Source: Sphingomonadaceae bacterium (GTDB taxonomy: Bacteria > Pseudomonadota > Alphaproteobacteria > Sphingomonadales > Sphingomonadaceae). Taken from it: a stretch of DNA of 64,000 nt. The first letter of the stretch is position 1, and every line of letters begins with the position of its first letter. A program made the position numbers and the translations under genes. The notes under the pieces were generated by a model. It had not been told where the DNA came from. It ran no database searches and saw only the letters and a list, made by a program, of their open reading frames with translations. Positions 19,096 through 29,604 of the stretch are shown piece after piece. The stretch covers positions 372,001-436,000 of the forward strand of contig RFPL01000001.1 in assembly GCA_009926135.1 (NCBI GenBank), read 5' to 3'.

Positions 19096-19105
19096 AGAGC
19101 CCCGC

Positions 19106-19423
19106 ATGATCGTTACCACAACCCCCACGGTCGAGGGCCGGCCGGTCCAGCAGTATCTTGGTGTCGTCACCGGCGAAGTCATCGTCGGCGCGAACATGTT
19201 CCGCGACCTGTTCGCCAGTATCCGCGACATCGTCGGCGGCCGTTCGGGCTCCTACGAAGACGTCCTGGCCCGGGCCCGGATGCAGGCGCTTGAGGAAATG
19301 AAGCAGTTTGCCGCCGGCCTGGGCGGCAACGCCGTGGTCGGGGTCGATCTCGATTACGAAGTGCTTGGCGCCAATGGCTCGATGCTGATGGTCAGCGCCA
19401 CCGGCACGGCCGTGGTTGTCTGA
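19106..19423 (+). CDS. YbjQ/UPF0145 family (heavy-metal-binding-like) protein
   Basis: [44 protein letters not shown]. Confidence 0.9.
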   Translation: MIVTTTPTVEGRPVQQYLGVVTGEVIVGANMFRDLFASIRDIVGGRSGSYEDVLARARMQALEEMKQFAAGLGGNAVVGVDLDYEVLGANGSMLMVSATGTAVVV

Positions 19424-19482
19424 TCGATAGCGGTCGGCTAGGGGGCGGCTCAATTCCAATCCCTAGCTGACGGCATCATTCC

Positions 19483-20226
19483 ATGGCAGGCCATTCCAAA
19501 TTCAAGAACATCATGCACCGCAAGGGTGCGCAGGATAAGAAGCGGGCAGGCTTGTTCTCCAAGCTCAGCCGCGAAATCACTGTCGCTGCCAAGATGGGCA
19601 TGCCGGATCCGGACTTTAACCCGCGCCTCCGCGCCGCAGTCAACGCGGCCAAGGCGCAGTCGGTGCCCAAGGACAACATCCAGCGCGCGATCGACAAGGC
19701 CAGCAAGGGCGATGCCGAGAATTACGAAGAAATCCGCTATGAAGGCTATGGCCCGGGCGGCGTCGCGCTGATCGTCGAGGCGCTGACCGACAACCGCAAC
19801 CGCACCGCCACCAATGTGCGCACGGCCTTTGCCAAGAACGGCGGCAACTTGGGCGCATCGGGCGCGGTCAGCCACGGGTTCGAACGGCTCGGCCTGATCG
19901 AATACCCGGGCAGCGCCGGCGATGCCGACAAGGTGTTCGAAGCCGCGCTGGAAGCTGGCGCGGATGACGTTGAAAGCGATGAGGAAGGTCACGCCATCTG
20001 GGTCGCCATGGAAAACCTCCACCCAGTCGCGCGCGAACTTGAAAAGACCCTCGGCGAAGCCGTCGGCGTCAAGCTGGCCTGGAAGCCCGGCCTCAAGACC
20101 GAGGTCAGCGCCGAAGATGCCGCGACCCTGCTCAAGCTGATCGACGTGCTGGATGACGATGATGACGTCCAGACGGTTTGGGGCAATTACGAGATCCCGG
20201 ACGCGGTCATGGAGCAGTTGGGCTGA
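19483..20226 (+). CDS. YebC/PmpR family DNA-binding regulator
   Basis: [32 protein letters not shown]. Confidence 0.97.
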   Translation: MAGHSKFKNIMHRKGAQDKKRAGLFSKLSREITVAAKMGMPDPDFNPRLRAAVNAAKAQSVPKDNIQRAIDKASKGDAENYEEIRYEGYGPGGVALIVEALTDNRNRTATNVRTAFAKNGGNLGASGAVSHGFERLGLIEYPGSAGDADKVFEAALEAGADDVESDEEGHAIWVAMENLHPVARELEKTLGEAVGVKLAWKPGLKTEVSAEDAATLLKLIDVLDDDDDVQTVWGNYEIPDAVMEQLG

Positions 20227-20693
20227 TCATCATCGGCCTCGACCCTTCCCTCAGCTGCACCGGCTGGGGAATCGTCGCGAAAAGCGGCAACCGGCTGAGC
20301 CACATCGCCAACGGCCAGGTCAAGACCGATCCCAAGGCTTCGCTGCCCGAGCGACTGGTCGTGCTCGATCGCGAGCTGGCCGCAGTGATTGCCGAATTTC
20401 GGCCCGAAACCGGCGCGGTCGAGGAAGTCTTCGTCAACCAGAACGGCCAGTCTACGCTCAAACTGGGGCAGGCGCGCGGGGTCTGCCTGCTGGCACTGGC
20501 CCGCGCCGGTATGCCGGTGGCGGAATATGCGCCGACGCTGGTCAAGAAGGCGGTTGTCGGCACCGGCGGGGCGGAAAAGGCGCAGGTCCAGGCCATGCTG
20601 AAGGTGCTGCTGCCGGGCGTGAAGCTGGCCGGGGCCGACGCGGCCGATGCCCTCGCGGTAGCAATCACGCATGCCCATCTGAACCGCGGGTAG
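20223..20693 (+). CDS. ruvC: crossover junction endodeoxyribonuclease RuvC
   Basis: [17 protein letters not shown]; family N-terminus aligns with a CTG at 20223; the only in-frame ATG/GTG/TTG in the listed ORF is TTG at 20178. Confidence 0.92.
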   Translation: MIIIGLDPSLSCTGWGIVAKSGNRLSHIANGQVKTDPKASLPERLVVLDRELAAVIAEFRPETGAVEEVFVNQNGQSTLKLGQARGVCLLALARAGMPVAEYAPTLVKKAVVGTGGAEKAQVQAMLKVLLPGVKLAGADAADALAVAITHAHLNRG

Positions 20694-20754
20694 CAATCGG
20701 GGGTTAAGGTGCGGGGTCGCAACGTGCTGCTTTGGCAGCAAACAGGAGCCGCCC

Positions 20755-21102
20755 ATGACACGAACCCCGATGAAACGAACCCTGGCTCTCGCCGCCCTGT
20801 CCGGCCTCGCCCTCTCGGGCTGCACCGCCAGCCGTTATCAAATCTCGGACGCCTTGCAGCGCTATGGGATGAGCGAAAACCAGGCGAGCTGCGCGGCCGA
20901 GTTCCTGCGCGGGCACCTCAGTACCGGCCAGGTCAGCCGCCTGACCAAGGCCGCGCGCTATTATGATCGCGACGGGCCGCTGACGTTTGGCGATCTGGTC
21001 CGCGTCGCCGGCCGGGTCGATGACCGTGAAGTGCTGTTCCAGGTCGGTGCCGCTGCGCTCGCTTGCCGGATCGCGGCGGACATCCCGATCCCACGCTTCT
21101 GA
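20755..21102 (+). CDS. hypothetical lipoprotein
   Basis: N-terminal ALSGLALSGC lipobox. Confidence 0.7.
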   Translation: MTRTPMKRTLALAALSGLALSGCTASRYQISDALQRYGMSENQASCAAEFLRGHLSTGQVSRLTKAARYYDRDGPLTFGDLVRVAGRVDDREVLFQVGAAALACRIAADIPIPRF

Positions 21103-21169
21103 AGCGGTAACTGTTCGCCACTTGTTCCTTTTGCTTGCCGAGTGCGCTGCGGCGGGTTAACCCGCGTGC

Positions 21170-21769
21170 ATGATTGCCCGCCTGTCTGGCCTGCTTGACG
21201 ATTTCGGTCCCGACTGGGCCGTGATCGACGTCAATGGCGTGGGCTACCTGGTCCATTGCAGCGCCCGCACGCTCGATGCACTGGGTGTGCGGGGGGACCC
21301 GGTGACGGTCCATACCGAACTGCAGGTCTCCGAAAACGACATGCGCCTGATCGGCTTTGCCAGCGGGGGCGAGCGCGAATGGTTCCGTTTGCTTACCGGC
21401 GTGCAGGGCGTCGGCAGCAAGATGGCGCTGGCAGTGCTTTCGGCGCTGACGGTTGATGAACTCCAGCGCGCCTGCGCCGGGGGTGATGCCGCCATGGTCG
21501 CTCGCGCGCAGGGCGTCGGACCAAAGCTCGCCAGCCGGATCGTCAATGAACTGAAGGACAAGGCGGGCGGGCTGCCCTCCGTTGCTGGCGCCGCCATCAC
21601 CGCCGCACCGCGCGGATCGGCCAGCCAGGATGCCGTCTCGGCGCTTCAGAACCTCGGTTTCAAGCCTATTGTGGCGACCGAAGCCGTGGCGCGGGCGCTG
21701 GAGGAACTGGGTGAGGGAGCGGGGCTGAATGACCTGGTGCGGGTCGCGCTCAAGAGGGCGGCGGGGTGA
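21170..21769 (+). CDS. ruvA: Holliday junction branch migration protein RuvA
   Basis: MIARLSGLLDDFGPDWAVIDVNGVGYLVHCS; GVQGVGSKMALAVLSAL. Confidence 0.97.
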   Translation: MIARLSGLLDDFGPDWAVIDVNGVGYLVHCSARTLDALGVRGDPVTVHTELQVSENDMRLIGFASGGEREWFRLLTGVQGVGSKMALAVLSALTVDELQRACAGGDAAMVARAQGVGPKLASRIVNELKDKAGGLPSVAGAAITAAPRGSASQDAVSALQNLGFKPIVATEAVARALEELGEGAGLNDLVRVALKRAAG

Positions 21770-22170
21770 GCAGCTTCTCAAATGAATTGAAAGAGCTGTT
21801 CATCGGGCGGGCGATGCAGATTGAAAGGCGGGAGGCCGGCTGGACGCTCTTGTTGGGCGACGAATTCCAAGTCAGCATTGGTGGTTATTGGCGCCTCCGC
21901 GACGCGTCTGGAATTCTGGTAACAGACTTAGATGATGGCCATCAATTTGGCCTGCAGTGTCCCGTTGACGCGCAAGCCACGGCCAACAGTGTGCTTTCGG
22001 ATGCGACAATCACTGACACGGATTTTGATCCGCTGACCGGGGACCTGAAGATTTTTGCTGGACGAGGTCTGATATTCGAAGTTCTTACGATCTCGATGGG
22101 GTACGAGACTTGGCAACTGTATTCCGCTAAAGGCTTCGAGGCCGCTGTAGGCAATGGCGGACTAAGATGA
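21766..22170 (+). CDS. hypothetical protein, DUF6188-like
   Basis: Short beta-rich ORF overlapping ruvA and ruvB ends, visibly more AT-rich than neighbours; family call is tentative. Confidence 0.5.
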   Translation: MSSFSNELKELFIGRAMQIERREAGWTLLLGDEFQVSIGGYWRLRDASGILVTDLDDGHQFGLQCPVDAQATANSVLSDATITDTDFDPLTGDLKIFAGRGLIFEVLTISMGYETWQLYSAKGFEAAVGNGGLR

Positions 22171-23207
22171 CTGACAACCCGCTCCTCTCCTCCACCCGCC
22201 AGGTCGAAGATGCCGACGCAGCCCTGCGCCCGAAGTCGCTCGCCGAATTCGTCGGTCAGGCGGCGGCGAAGGATAACCTGCGGGTCTTCATCGAAAGCGC
22301 CAAGTCGCGCGGTGAGGCGATGGATCACGTGCTGTTCTTCGGCCCACCGGGTTTGGGCAAGACCACGCTGGCGCAGATCGTGGCGCGCGAACTCGGCGTG
22401 GGTTTTCGTGCGACCTCCGGTCCGGTGATCGCCAAGGCGGGCGACCTCGCCGCGCTGCTGACCAACCTGGAAGAGGGCGATGTCCTCTTCATCGACGAGA
22501 TCCACCGGCTCAATCCGCAGGTGGAAGAGGTGCTCTATCCGGCGATGGAGGACCGCGCGCTTGATCTGATCATCGGTGAAGGGCCATCGGCGCGCTCGGT
22601 CCGGATCGATCTGCCACCGTTTACGCTGGTTGGCGCAACCACCCGCGCCGGGCTGTTGACCACGCCGCTGCGCGACCGCTTCGGCATTCCGGTGCGGCTG
22701 AATTTCTACACCGAGCCGGAGCTGGAACGCGTGGTTACCCGCGGGGCGGGCCTGCTCAACATCGGGATCGAACCCACTGGCGCGCGCGAGATTGCGCGGC
22801 GCTCACGCGGCACGCCGCGCATTGCCGGCCGGTTGCTGCGCCGGGTGCGCGATTTTGCCCATGTCGAAGGTCATGCCGCGATTACTCAGGATCAGGCCGA
22901 TGCCGCGCTGACCCGGCTGGAGGTCGACAAGCTGGGCCTTGATGCCATGGACCGGCGCTACCTGACCATGATCGGGGAGCTCTACAATGGCGGACCGGTC
23001 GGGGTGGAAACACTGGCGGCTGGCCTGTCGGAACCGCGCGATACGATCGAGGACGTGATCGAGCCGTTCCTGATCCAGCTGGGCCTGATTGCCCGCACTG
23101 CGCGGGGTCGCTGCCTCAATCCGCGCGGCTGGCAGCACCTGGGCCTGGCCCCGCCCGCTGGCAACCAGGGCGCTCTGTTCGATTCTCCTGATTCGACAGG
23201 TAAATAG
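22167..23207 (+). CDS. ruvB: Holliday junction DNA helicase RuvB
   Basis: [36 protein letters not shown]. Confidence 0.98.
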   Translation: MTDNPLLSSTRQVEDADAALRPKSLAEFVGQAAAKDNLRVFIESAKSRGEAMDHVLFFGPPGLGKTTLAQIVARELGVGFRATSGPVIAKAGDLAALLTNLEEGDVLFIDEIHRLNPQVEEVLYPAMEDRALDLIIGEGPSARSVRIDLPPFTLVGATTRAGLLTTPLRDRFGIPVRLNFYTEPELERVVTRGAGLLNIGIEPTGAREIARRSRGTPRIAGRLLRRVRDFAHVEGHAAITQDQADAALTRLEVDKLGLDAMDRRYLTMIGELYNGGPVGVETLAAGLSEPRDTIEDVIEPFLIQLGLIARTARGRCLNPRGWQHLGLAPPAGNQGALFDSPDSTGK

Positions 23208-23438
23208 CTGTCCGACTGGGCAAGCCTGTTAGGGAGTTTAGCTACATTCGGTTCCACTTTGGGACAGGTGGTCCGGGCCGGTGCGGTCATTCCGGCAATT
23301 CCCGCTGCGGGACGGCAGAAACACGGTTAACGCGATTGTCCCTTAATCATTCCTCTGCGTTTCTCTGCCTATAGGGGCATTTCAGCAGCTTGGCTGCCGG
23401 ACTTTCCGCCCCTGCCTGAGGCAAAGAGAGCAGAGCTT

Positions 23439-24410
23439 ATGTCGGTACGGATGGCCCTTGTGAAATTGTCCGCGATTGCCGCGGGGGGTGCCGTTGTCGG
23501 AGGCGGGGCGGTGCATGTTGCCGAGGCTCCGGCAGCCCAGGTCCAGTACGTCAAACATGCCAAGGCCAAGCCCGCGCCCAAGGTCATGAAGCGCAAGATC
23601 GCGCGCACCGCACCGGCGAGCCGGCCGATGAAGAAAATTCGCCGCGTGGTGACCAGGCCAGCGGCCTGTGCCGCCCCGGTCCAGCAGCAGCTGGCGATGA
23701 TGCCGATGCCGCTCCCGCCGCTTCCGCCGATGCCGACCCCGCAGGGCGGTGGCGGTGAAGTGACCGTGATCGGCGGCTCGGGCGGGTTCGGCTTTGGCGG
23801 CGGGTTCTTTGGTGGGTTCTTCGGCGGCGGCTCTGGCGGCGGCGGCAGCGTCGTTGTCTCGACCACCACTTCGGGCGGTTCCACCTCGACCTCCAGCTCC
23901 AGCGGCGGTTCGTCGTCGTCCACCTCGGGTGGCAGCACGTCCAGCTCGACCGGAGGTCTGACCAGCACGACCACCACGGGCGGTATCACCTCCAGCTCGA
24001 CCACCTCGACCGGCGGCGTGTCGACTTCCACTGGCGGTGTTTCGACTTCGTCGGGCAATGTCTCGACCAGCTCGGGCAATTATTCGTCAACCTCGACCTC
24101 GTCGGGCAACGTCACTTCGACCAGTTCGTCATCGGGCAATGTTTCGAGCAGCACGTCGAGTTCGGGCAATGTCTCGACCAGCACGTCCAGCTCGACCTCG
24201 GGCAACGTGACCTCGTCAAGTTCGACCAGCTCGTCGACCTCGTCGTCGACCTCCAGCTCGACCAGCACGTCTTCGTCCTCGGGAAACACCACGACCACCA
24301 CGACGACTTCGGGCGGCACCGAAGTGCCGGCTCCACCGATGCTGCTGCTGTTCGGTGCGGCGGCTGCCGCGCTGGTGGGCCGCCGGCGGCTTGCCAAACA
24401 GACGGCCTGA
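23439..24410 (+). CDS. Ser/Thr/Gly-rich low-complexity exported protein with PEP-CTERM-like C-terminus
   Basis: Hydrophobic N-terminus, long SSSTSSGN repeats, C-terminal VPAPPMLLLFGAAAAALVGRRRLAKQTA. Confidence 0.75.
   Translation: MSVRMALVKLSAIAAGGAVVGGGAVHVAEAPAAQVQYVKHAKAKPAPKVMKRKIARTAPASRPMKKIRRVVTRPAACAAPVQQQLAMMPMPLPPLPPMPTPQGGGGEVTVIGGSGGFGFGGGFFGGFFGGGSGGGGSVVVSTTTSGGSTSTSSSSGGSSSSTSGGSTSSSTGGLTSTTTTGGITSSSTTSTGGVSTSTGGVSTSSGNVSTSSGNYSSTSTSSGNVTSTSSSSGNVSSSTSSSGNVSTSTSSSTSGNVTSSSSTSSSTSSSTSSSTSTSSSSGNTTTTTTTSGGTEVPAPPMLLLFGAAAAALVGRRRLAKQTA
23860..24315 (+). repeat. low-complexity coding repeat (TCGGGCAA(C/T)GT(C/G)/TCGACC units)
   Basis: Recurrent tcgggcaatgtctcgacc / agctcgacc units encoding SSGNVSTS/STSSS. 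Confidence 0.85.
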
Positions 24411-24433
24411 GACAAATTCAGTTCACAGGGGGA

Positions 24434-24457
24434 GGGCGGCCTTGGTGCCGCCCTTTT
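24434..24457 (+). terminator. rho-independent terminator
   Basis: GGGCGGC CTTGGT GCCGCCC TTTT directly after the Ser-rich gene. Confidence 0.75.
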
Positions 24458-24461
24458 CCGT

Positions 24462-25001
24462 TCAGGCGAGCTCGCGCCGCAGCCGCGCGTGATGGGCCTT
24501 GTGCCGGTCCTTGCGCGTCAAATCCTTGCCCGGCAGCCGGTGGAGCCAGCCGCGCGCCAGCCAGGGCATGGCGTGGGTTTCAACGTCTTCGGCCAGTTCG
24601 GCCAGCACGCGCTCGCAATCGGCCGGATCAACGGCGTCATAGCTGTACCACAGCTGTTCGCGCGCCTCGGTCAGTTCACCGAGATGGCGCGTGGTGCGCC
24701 GGGCGAGCAGATAGCGCGGTTCCGCCCAGCGATCCCATTGGCGCCACAGCATTGGCGAGCGGATGATCGTTTCCATCGCCCCGCGCGGCGTGAACGGCAG
24801 GAAATGCAGCCGCATGACCTTGGCCGTGATCCGGCAGGGGCCTTGCTCCTGCCGGTATTCACGGTGGACCAGCTTGATCAGCCAGCAGGTCGTGCCGCGG
24901 CGGCGGACGAAACCGCGCGATCCGCGCCGCTTCCATCCGCTCGCCGCCAGCCGGGAGGCAAGGTATTCGTCGACCGCTCGCTGAACGGCCGAACGATGCA
25001 T
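24462..25001 (-). CDS. hypothetical protein coupled to acnA
   Basis: ATG overlaps the acnA stop (TGATG). Confidence 0.65.
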   Translation of the reverse strand: MHRSAVQRAVDEYLASRLAASGWKRRGSRGFVRRRGTTCWLIKLVHREYRQEQGPCRITAKVMRLHFLPFTPRGAMETIIRSPMLWRQWDRWAEPRYLLARRTTRHLGELTEAREQLWYSYDAVDPADCERVLAELAEDVETHAMPWLARGWLHRLPGKDLTRKDRHKAHHARLRRELA

Positions 25002-27676
25002 CAGGCCGCCAGCTTGCGCAGTACGTAGTGCAGGATGCCCCCGTTCATGAAGTACTCGACCTCATTGGCGGTATCGATCCGGCACAGCGCGGTGAAGGTG
25101 AAGGTCGAGCCATCCTGACGGGTCACTTCGACTTCCACGTCCTGGCGCGGCTTGAGTTCGGCCACGCCGCGGATGGTGTAAGTGCAATCGCCGTTCAGAC
25201 CCAGGGTCTCGCGGGTTGCGCCATCCTTGAACTGCAGCGGCAGCACGCCCATGCCGACCAGGTTCGAACGGTGGATCCGCTCGAAGCTCTCGACGATCAC
25301 CGCGCGTACGCCCAGCAGGTTGGTGCCCTTGGCCGCCCAGTCACGCGACGAGCCGGTACCGTATTCCTTGCCGGCGACGACCACCATCGGCGTGCCATCG
25401 GCCTTGTGCTTCATGGCGGCATCGTAAACCGGCATGACTTCGCCGTTGTACTTGCTCATCCCGCCTTCGATCCCGGGGACCATCTCGTTCTTGATACGGA
25501 TGTTGGCAAAGGTGCCGCGCATCATCACTTCGTGGTGGCCGCGGCGTGCGCCGTAGGAGTTGAAGTCGGCCTTGGCGACCTGGTGCTCCATCAGCCACTG
25601 GCCGGCCGGGCTGTCAGCCTTGATGTTGCCCGCGGGGCTGATGTGGTCGGTGGTGATCGAATCCCCCAGCACCAGTAGCGGCTTGGCTTCGATGATGTCC
25701 TGCACCGGGGCCGGGGTCATCGACATGCCTTCGAAGTAGGGCGGGTTGGCCACATAGGTGCTGCCCGCGCGCCACGAATAGGTTTCCGAGCCGGTGACAT
25801 TGATTGCCTGCCAGTGCTCGTCGCCCTTGTAGACATCGGCATAGCGGGCCTGGAACATCTCGCGCGTGACACATGCCGCCATTGTTTCGGCGACTTCGAG
25901 GTTGGTGGGCCAGATGTCCTTCAGGAACACGTCCTGGCCATTGCTGCCCACGCCGATCGGGGTGGTGACGAAATCGTCTATCACCGTGCCCTTGAGCGCA
26001 TAGGCGACGACTAGCGGCGGCGAAGCGAGGAAGTTGGCGCGCACGTCCGGCGAAACGCGCCCTTCGAAGTTGCGGTTGCCCGAGATGACTGCGGCGGCGA
26101 CCAGTCCGTTCTCGTTGATCGCCTTGCTGATCGGTTCGGCCAGCGGGCCCGAGTTGCCGATGCAGGTGGTGCAGCCATAGCCAACCAGGTTGAAGCCGAT
26201 GTTGTCGAGGTGGCTCTGCAGCCCGGCCTTGATCAGATAATCGGTGACGACCTGCGATCCGGGGGCGAGGCTGGTCTTGACCCACGGCTTGGGCTTCAGG
26301 CCCAGCTCGTCCGCCTTCTTGGCAACGAGGCCGGCGGCGACCAGCACGCCGGGGTTCGAGGTGTTGGTGCAGGACGTGATTGCGGCGATCATTACGTCGC
26401 CATCGCCAACGGTGAAGTCCTTGCCGTCTACCGCGACGCGGGTGTTCGTCTTCTTGTAGGTTTCGGCCATGTCCTTGGCGAAGACATCGTCGACGTCCTC
26501 CAGGTTGACGCGATCCTGCGGGCGCTTCGGCCCGGCGAGGCTGGGGACCACGGTACCCATGTCGAGTTCCAGGGTCGAAGAGAAGATCGGATCGGCCGCA
26601 GCCGGATCGATCCAGAAGCCTTGTTCCTTGGCATAGGCTTCGACCAGCGCGATCTGGCTTTCCTCGCGGCCGGTCAGGCGCAGGTAATCGAGCGTCTTGT
26701 CGTCGATCCCGAAGAAGCCGCAGGTGGCACCATATTCAGGCGCCATGTTGGCCAGGGTCGCCCGGTCAGCGAGGCTCAGCGAGGCGAGGCCCGGACCGTA
26801 ATATTCGACGAAGCGGCCAACCACGCCGTGCTTGCGCAACAGATTGGTGCAGGTCAGCACCAGGTCAGTCGCGGTTACGCCTTCGCGCAGCGCCCCCGTC
26901 AGCTTGAAGCCGACCACTTCGGGGATCAGCATCGAAACCGGCTGGCCGAGCATGGCCGCCTCTGCCTCGATCCCGCCAACGCCCCAGCCCAGCACGCCCA
27001 GGCCATTGATCATGGTGGTGTGGCTGTCAGTGCCCACGCAGGTGTCGGGATAGGCCACAGTCGCGCCGCTCTGGTCGGTGCTGGTCCAGACAGTCTGCGC
27101 GATGTTTTCCAGGTTCACCTGGTGGCAGATGCCGGTGCCCGGGGGAACGGCGTAGAAGTTGTTGAGCGACTTGGAACCCCACTTGAGGAAGTCATAGCGC
27201 TCCATGTTGCGGTGGTATTCGATCTCGACGTTCTCCTGGAACGCCTTGGGGTGGCCGAATTCGTCGACCATCACCGAGTGGTCGATCACCAGGTTCACGG
27301 GGACCAGCGGGTTGATCCGCGACGTATCCCCGCCCAGCTTGGCAATGGCATCGCGCATCGCGGCCAGATCGACCACGCAGGGCACACCGGTGAAATCCTG
27401 CAGCAGCACGCGGGCCGGGCGGTACTGGATTTCCTCGGACGATTCGGTCGGGTTCTTCTGCCAGTCGATCACTGCCTTGACGTGATCGGTCGAGACGGTG
27501 AAGCCGCCGTCTTCAAAGCGCAGCAGGTTTTCCAGCAGGACCTTCATCGAGAATGGCAGGCGGCTGATATCGCCCAGCTTGGCCGCAGCCTTCTTGAGCG
27601 AATAATAGGCAAAGTCCTTGCCGCCGACGTTCAGCGTGCTGCGCGTCCCGAGCGTGTCCTGTCCGACCTGGGTCAT
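25001..27676 (-). CDS. acnA: aconitate hydratase AcnA
   Basis: [53 protein letters not shown]. Confidence 0.98.
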   Translation of the reverse strand: MTQVGQDTLGTRSTLNVGGKDFAYYSLKKAAAKLGDISRLPFSMKVLLENLLRFEDGGFTVSTDHVKAVIDWQKNPTESSEEIQYRPARVLLQDFTGVPCVVDLAAMRDAIAKLGGDTSRINPLVPVNLVIDHSVMVDEFGHPKAFQENVEIEYHRNMERYDFLKWGSKSLNNFYAVPPGTGICHQVNLENIAQTVWTSTDQSGATVAYPDTCVGTDSHTTMINGLGVLGWGVGGIEAEAAMLGQPVSMLIPEVVGFKLTGALREGVTATDLVLTCTNLLRKHGVVGRFVEYYGPGLASLSLADRATLANMAPEYGATCGFFGIDDKTLDYLRLTGREESQIALVEAYAKEQGFWIDPAAADPIFSSTLELDMGTVVPSLAGPKRPQDRVNLEDVDDVFAKDMAETYKKTNTRVAVDGKDFTVGDGDVMIAAITSCTNTSNPGVLVAAGLVAKKADELGLKPKPWVKTSLAPGSQVVTDYLIKAGLQSHLDNIGFNLVGYGCTTCIGNSGPLAEPISKAINENGLVAAAVISGNRNFEGRVSPDVRANFLASPPLVVAYALKGTVIDDFVTTPIGVGSNGQDVFLKDIWPTNLEVAETMAACVTREMFQARYADVYKGDEHWQAINVTGSETYSWRAGSTYVANPPYFEGMSMTPAPVQDIIEAKPLLVLGDSITTDHISPAGNIKADSPAGQWLMEHQVAKADFNSYGARRGHHEVMMRGTFANIRIKNEMVPGIEGGMSKYNGEVMPVYDAAMKHKADGTPMVVVAGKEYGTGSSRDWAAKGTNLLGVRAVIVESFERIHRSNLVGMGVLPLQFKDGATRETLGLNGDCTYTIRGVAELKPRQDVEVEVTRQDGSTFTFTALCRIDTANEVEYFMNGGILHYVLRKLAA

Positions 27677-27814
27677 CCCGCTTATACTCCTGTTGGTGGT
27701 GCCCGCCTGCGCGCACGCCCCTTTCGCGGGTGCAGCCGAGCCATATCGGCGCCGCCGATGCGCGGGTTTGGCCGATACGTCAAGTAGCTGGGCCGGGAAT
27801 CCGGCCCGGATCAC

Positions 27815-28720
27815 CTAAAGCGTGGTCTGTTCCGTGTGAGCTGGCGCGGCCTTGCTTGCGGCGATCCAGCAGCCGATCACGATCAGCGCCACGCCCGCCA
27901 GTGTTTCGACGGTGACCGGCTCGGCAAAGACCAGCCAGCCCAACAGCGCGGCCCAGACAAAGGCGGTGTACTCGATCGGCAGCAGAACCTGGGCTTCGGC
28001 CCGCCCATAGGCCCAGCTCAGCAGCATCAACGATACTGCGGCCAAGACGGCACCCGTGGCAACTTCACCCAAAACCGGCAGGCTGGGCACCACGGCCAGC
28101 CACGGCGCGGCGAGCGCCAGGAACAGACCGGCAAAGCCCATCTGGAACAGCGCCACTTCCTGCGGACTGGCAAGCTGGGCCTGCTTGCGCTGGAAGATGA
28201 GGTTGAAGGCATAGAGCACAGCCGAGAGCAGCACTGCGCCGATACCCCACATCGCATCCTCGCTCAGCGCCTCGCGGCCCAGCCGCCCGGCGCCGATCAC
28301 CAGCACTCCGGCAAAGCCGAGCAGCGAGGCGATCACGGCACCGCGCCCGATCTTCTCCCCCAGCATCACGGCAGCGAGATAGAGCGCGATAAGGGGGGCG
28401 ATGAAGGACAGCGCGATCGCCTCGGCCAGCGGCAGGCGGATCAGGCCCCAGAAGAAGCTGGTGGCGAGGCCGGCACTGATCGCGCCGCGCAAGGCGTGGA
28501 GCCGCAAGGCCGCCTGACCAGGCCACCGGCCACCGGTCGCGCGCCACAGCGGCAGCATCAGCAGCACCCCGAAGCCGGAACGAAACAGCATGGCGTTATA
28601 GGCGCCGACCTGCAGGCTGGCGCTCTTCATCACCGCGTCCATCACGCTGAACAGCGCGATCCCGCTGGCGGCGACCAGGAACGGCAAGACAGGATGATGG
28701 GGTTGCTGGCCGGGCGGCAC
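27815..28720 (-). CDS. DMT (EamA) family transporter
   Basis: 10 TM pattern; GTG start at 28720 with AGGGAGAG upstream. Confidence 0.85.
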   Translation of the reverse strand: MPPGQQPHHPVLPFLVAASGIALFSVMDAVMKSASLQVGAYNAMLFRSGFGVLLMLPLWRATGGRWPGQAALRLHALRGAISAGLATSFFWGLIRLPLAEAIALSFIAPLIALYLAAVMLGEKIGRGAVIASLLGFAGVLVIGAGRLGREALSEDAMWGIGAVLLSAVLYAFNLIFQRKQAQLASPQEVALFQMGFAGLFLALAAPWLAVVPSLPVLGEVATGAVLAAVSLMLLSWAYGRAEAQVLLPIEYTAFVWAALLGWLVFAEPVTVETLAGVALIVIGCWIAASKAAPAHTEQTTL

Positions 28721-28836
28721 GATTGTTCTCTCCCTGATCTGCCGGGTAGGGGAGGGCAGAAGGGGTGGCAAGCGGCGGCTGGCTTTTTTGCAGGAGCCTT
28801 GTAACCTTCGCGCCGCGCTAGCCGAAAAGGTACCTG

Positions 28837-29604
28837 ATGGATCAGCATTTTCCGCCCGCAGCCGACCGACCGGAACACCAGGGCGGGGATCTTGTCCGTC
28901 GTCATGCGCTGGCGACACGGCTGTGGCACTGGACCAATGCCCTGGCGCTGCTGGTCATGCTGATGAGCGGGTTGATGATCCTGAACGCTCACCCCCGGCT
29001 TTACTGGGGTCATTACGGGTCGGAGCACGACCACGCCTGGCTGGTGCTGGCCGCGCTGGAGGATACGGCCTTTCCCGGCTGGATGACGATCCCGTCGAAT
29101 TACAGCTTGGCCGATGCGCGGCTATGGCACTTTGCCTTTGCCTGGGTGCTGGTGCTGGCCTTCACCGGCTATCTGCTATGGGGGCTGCTGCGCGGGCATA
29201 TCCGCCGCCGGCTGCATATCACCCGCGCGGAATGGAACCCGCGACATATCCTGCACGATTTCGTGGCGCACGTCCGGCTGCAATTCCCGACCGGGACGGC
29301 TGCGCTCGATTACAACGTGCTGCAGAAGCTGGCCTATGGCGGCGTGCTGTTTGTGCTGCTTCCCACGATGATCCTGACCGGCCTCGCCATGTCGCCAGCG
29401 CTCGACGCGGCATGGCCGTGGATGGTCGACCTGTTTGGCGGACGACAATCGGCGCGATCTATCCACTTCATTGCGGCCAGCGGCCTGGTGCTGTTCTTCG
29501 CGGTGCATATGGTGATGGTGGTCCTGGCGGGGCCGGTCAACGAAGTGCGCTCGATCCTGACTGGCTGGTACCGCTTGCCGCGTGAAAAAGGAGGTGCGGC
29601 ATGA
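28837..29604 (+). CDS. cytochrome b/b6 domain-containing membrane protein
   Basis: RRHALATRLWHWTNALALLVMLMSG; TM-embedded histidines. Confidence 0.85.
   Translation: MDQHFPPAADRPEHQGGDLVRRHALATRLWHWTNALALLVMLMSGLMILNAHPRLYWGHYGSEHDHAWLVLAALEDTAFPGWMTIPSNYSLADARLWHFAFAWVLVLAFTGYLLWGLLRGHIRRRLHITRAEWNPRHILHDFVAHVRLQFPTGTAALDYNVLQKLAYGGVLFVLLPTMILTGLAMSPALDAAWPWMVDLFGGRQSARSIHFIAASGLVLFFAVHMVMVVLAGPVNEVRSILTGWYRLPREKGGAA

Noticed and set aside
23860-24315. Possible CRISPR-like repeat array
   Set aside because: Repeats are in-frame, variable-length coding units without unique spacers or nearby cas genes.
23369-24415. Minus-strand ORFs VELDVLPPEVDDDEPP... / VEVDE...
   Set aside because: Mirror image of the Ser/Thr-rich repeat on the coding strand.
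26210-27787. 525-aa plus-strand ORF
   Set aside because: Antisense of acnA; no recognisable motifs.
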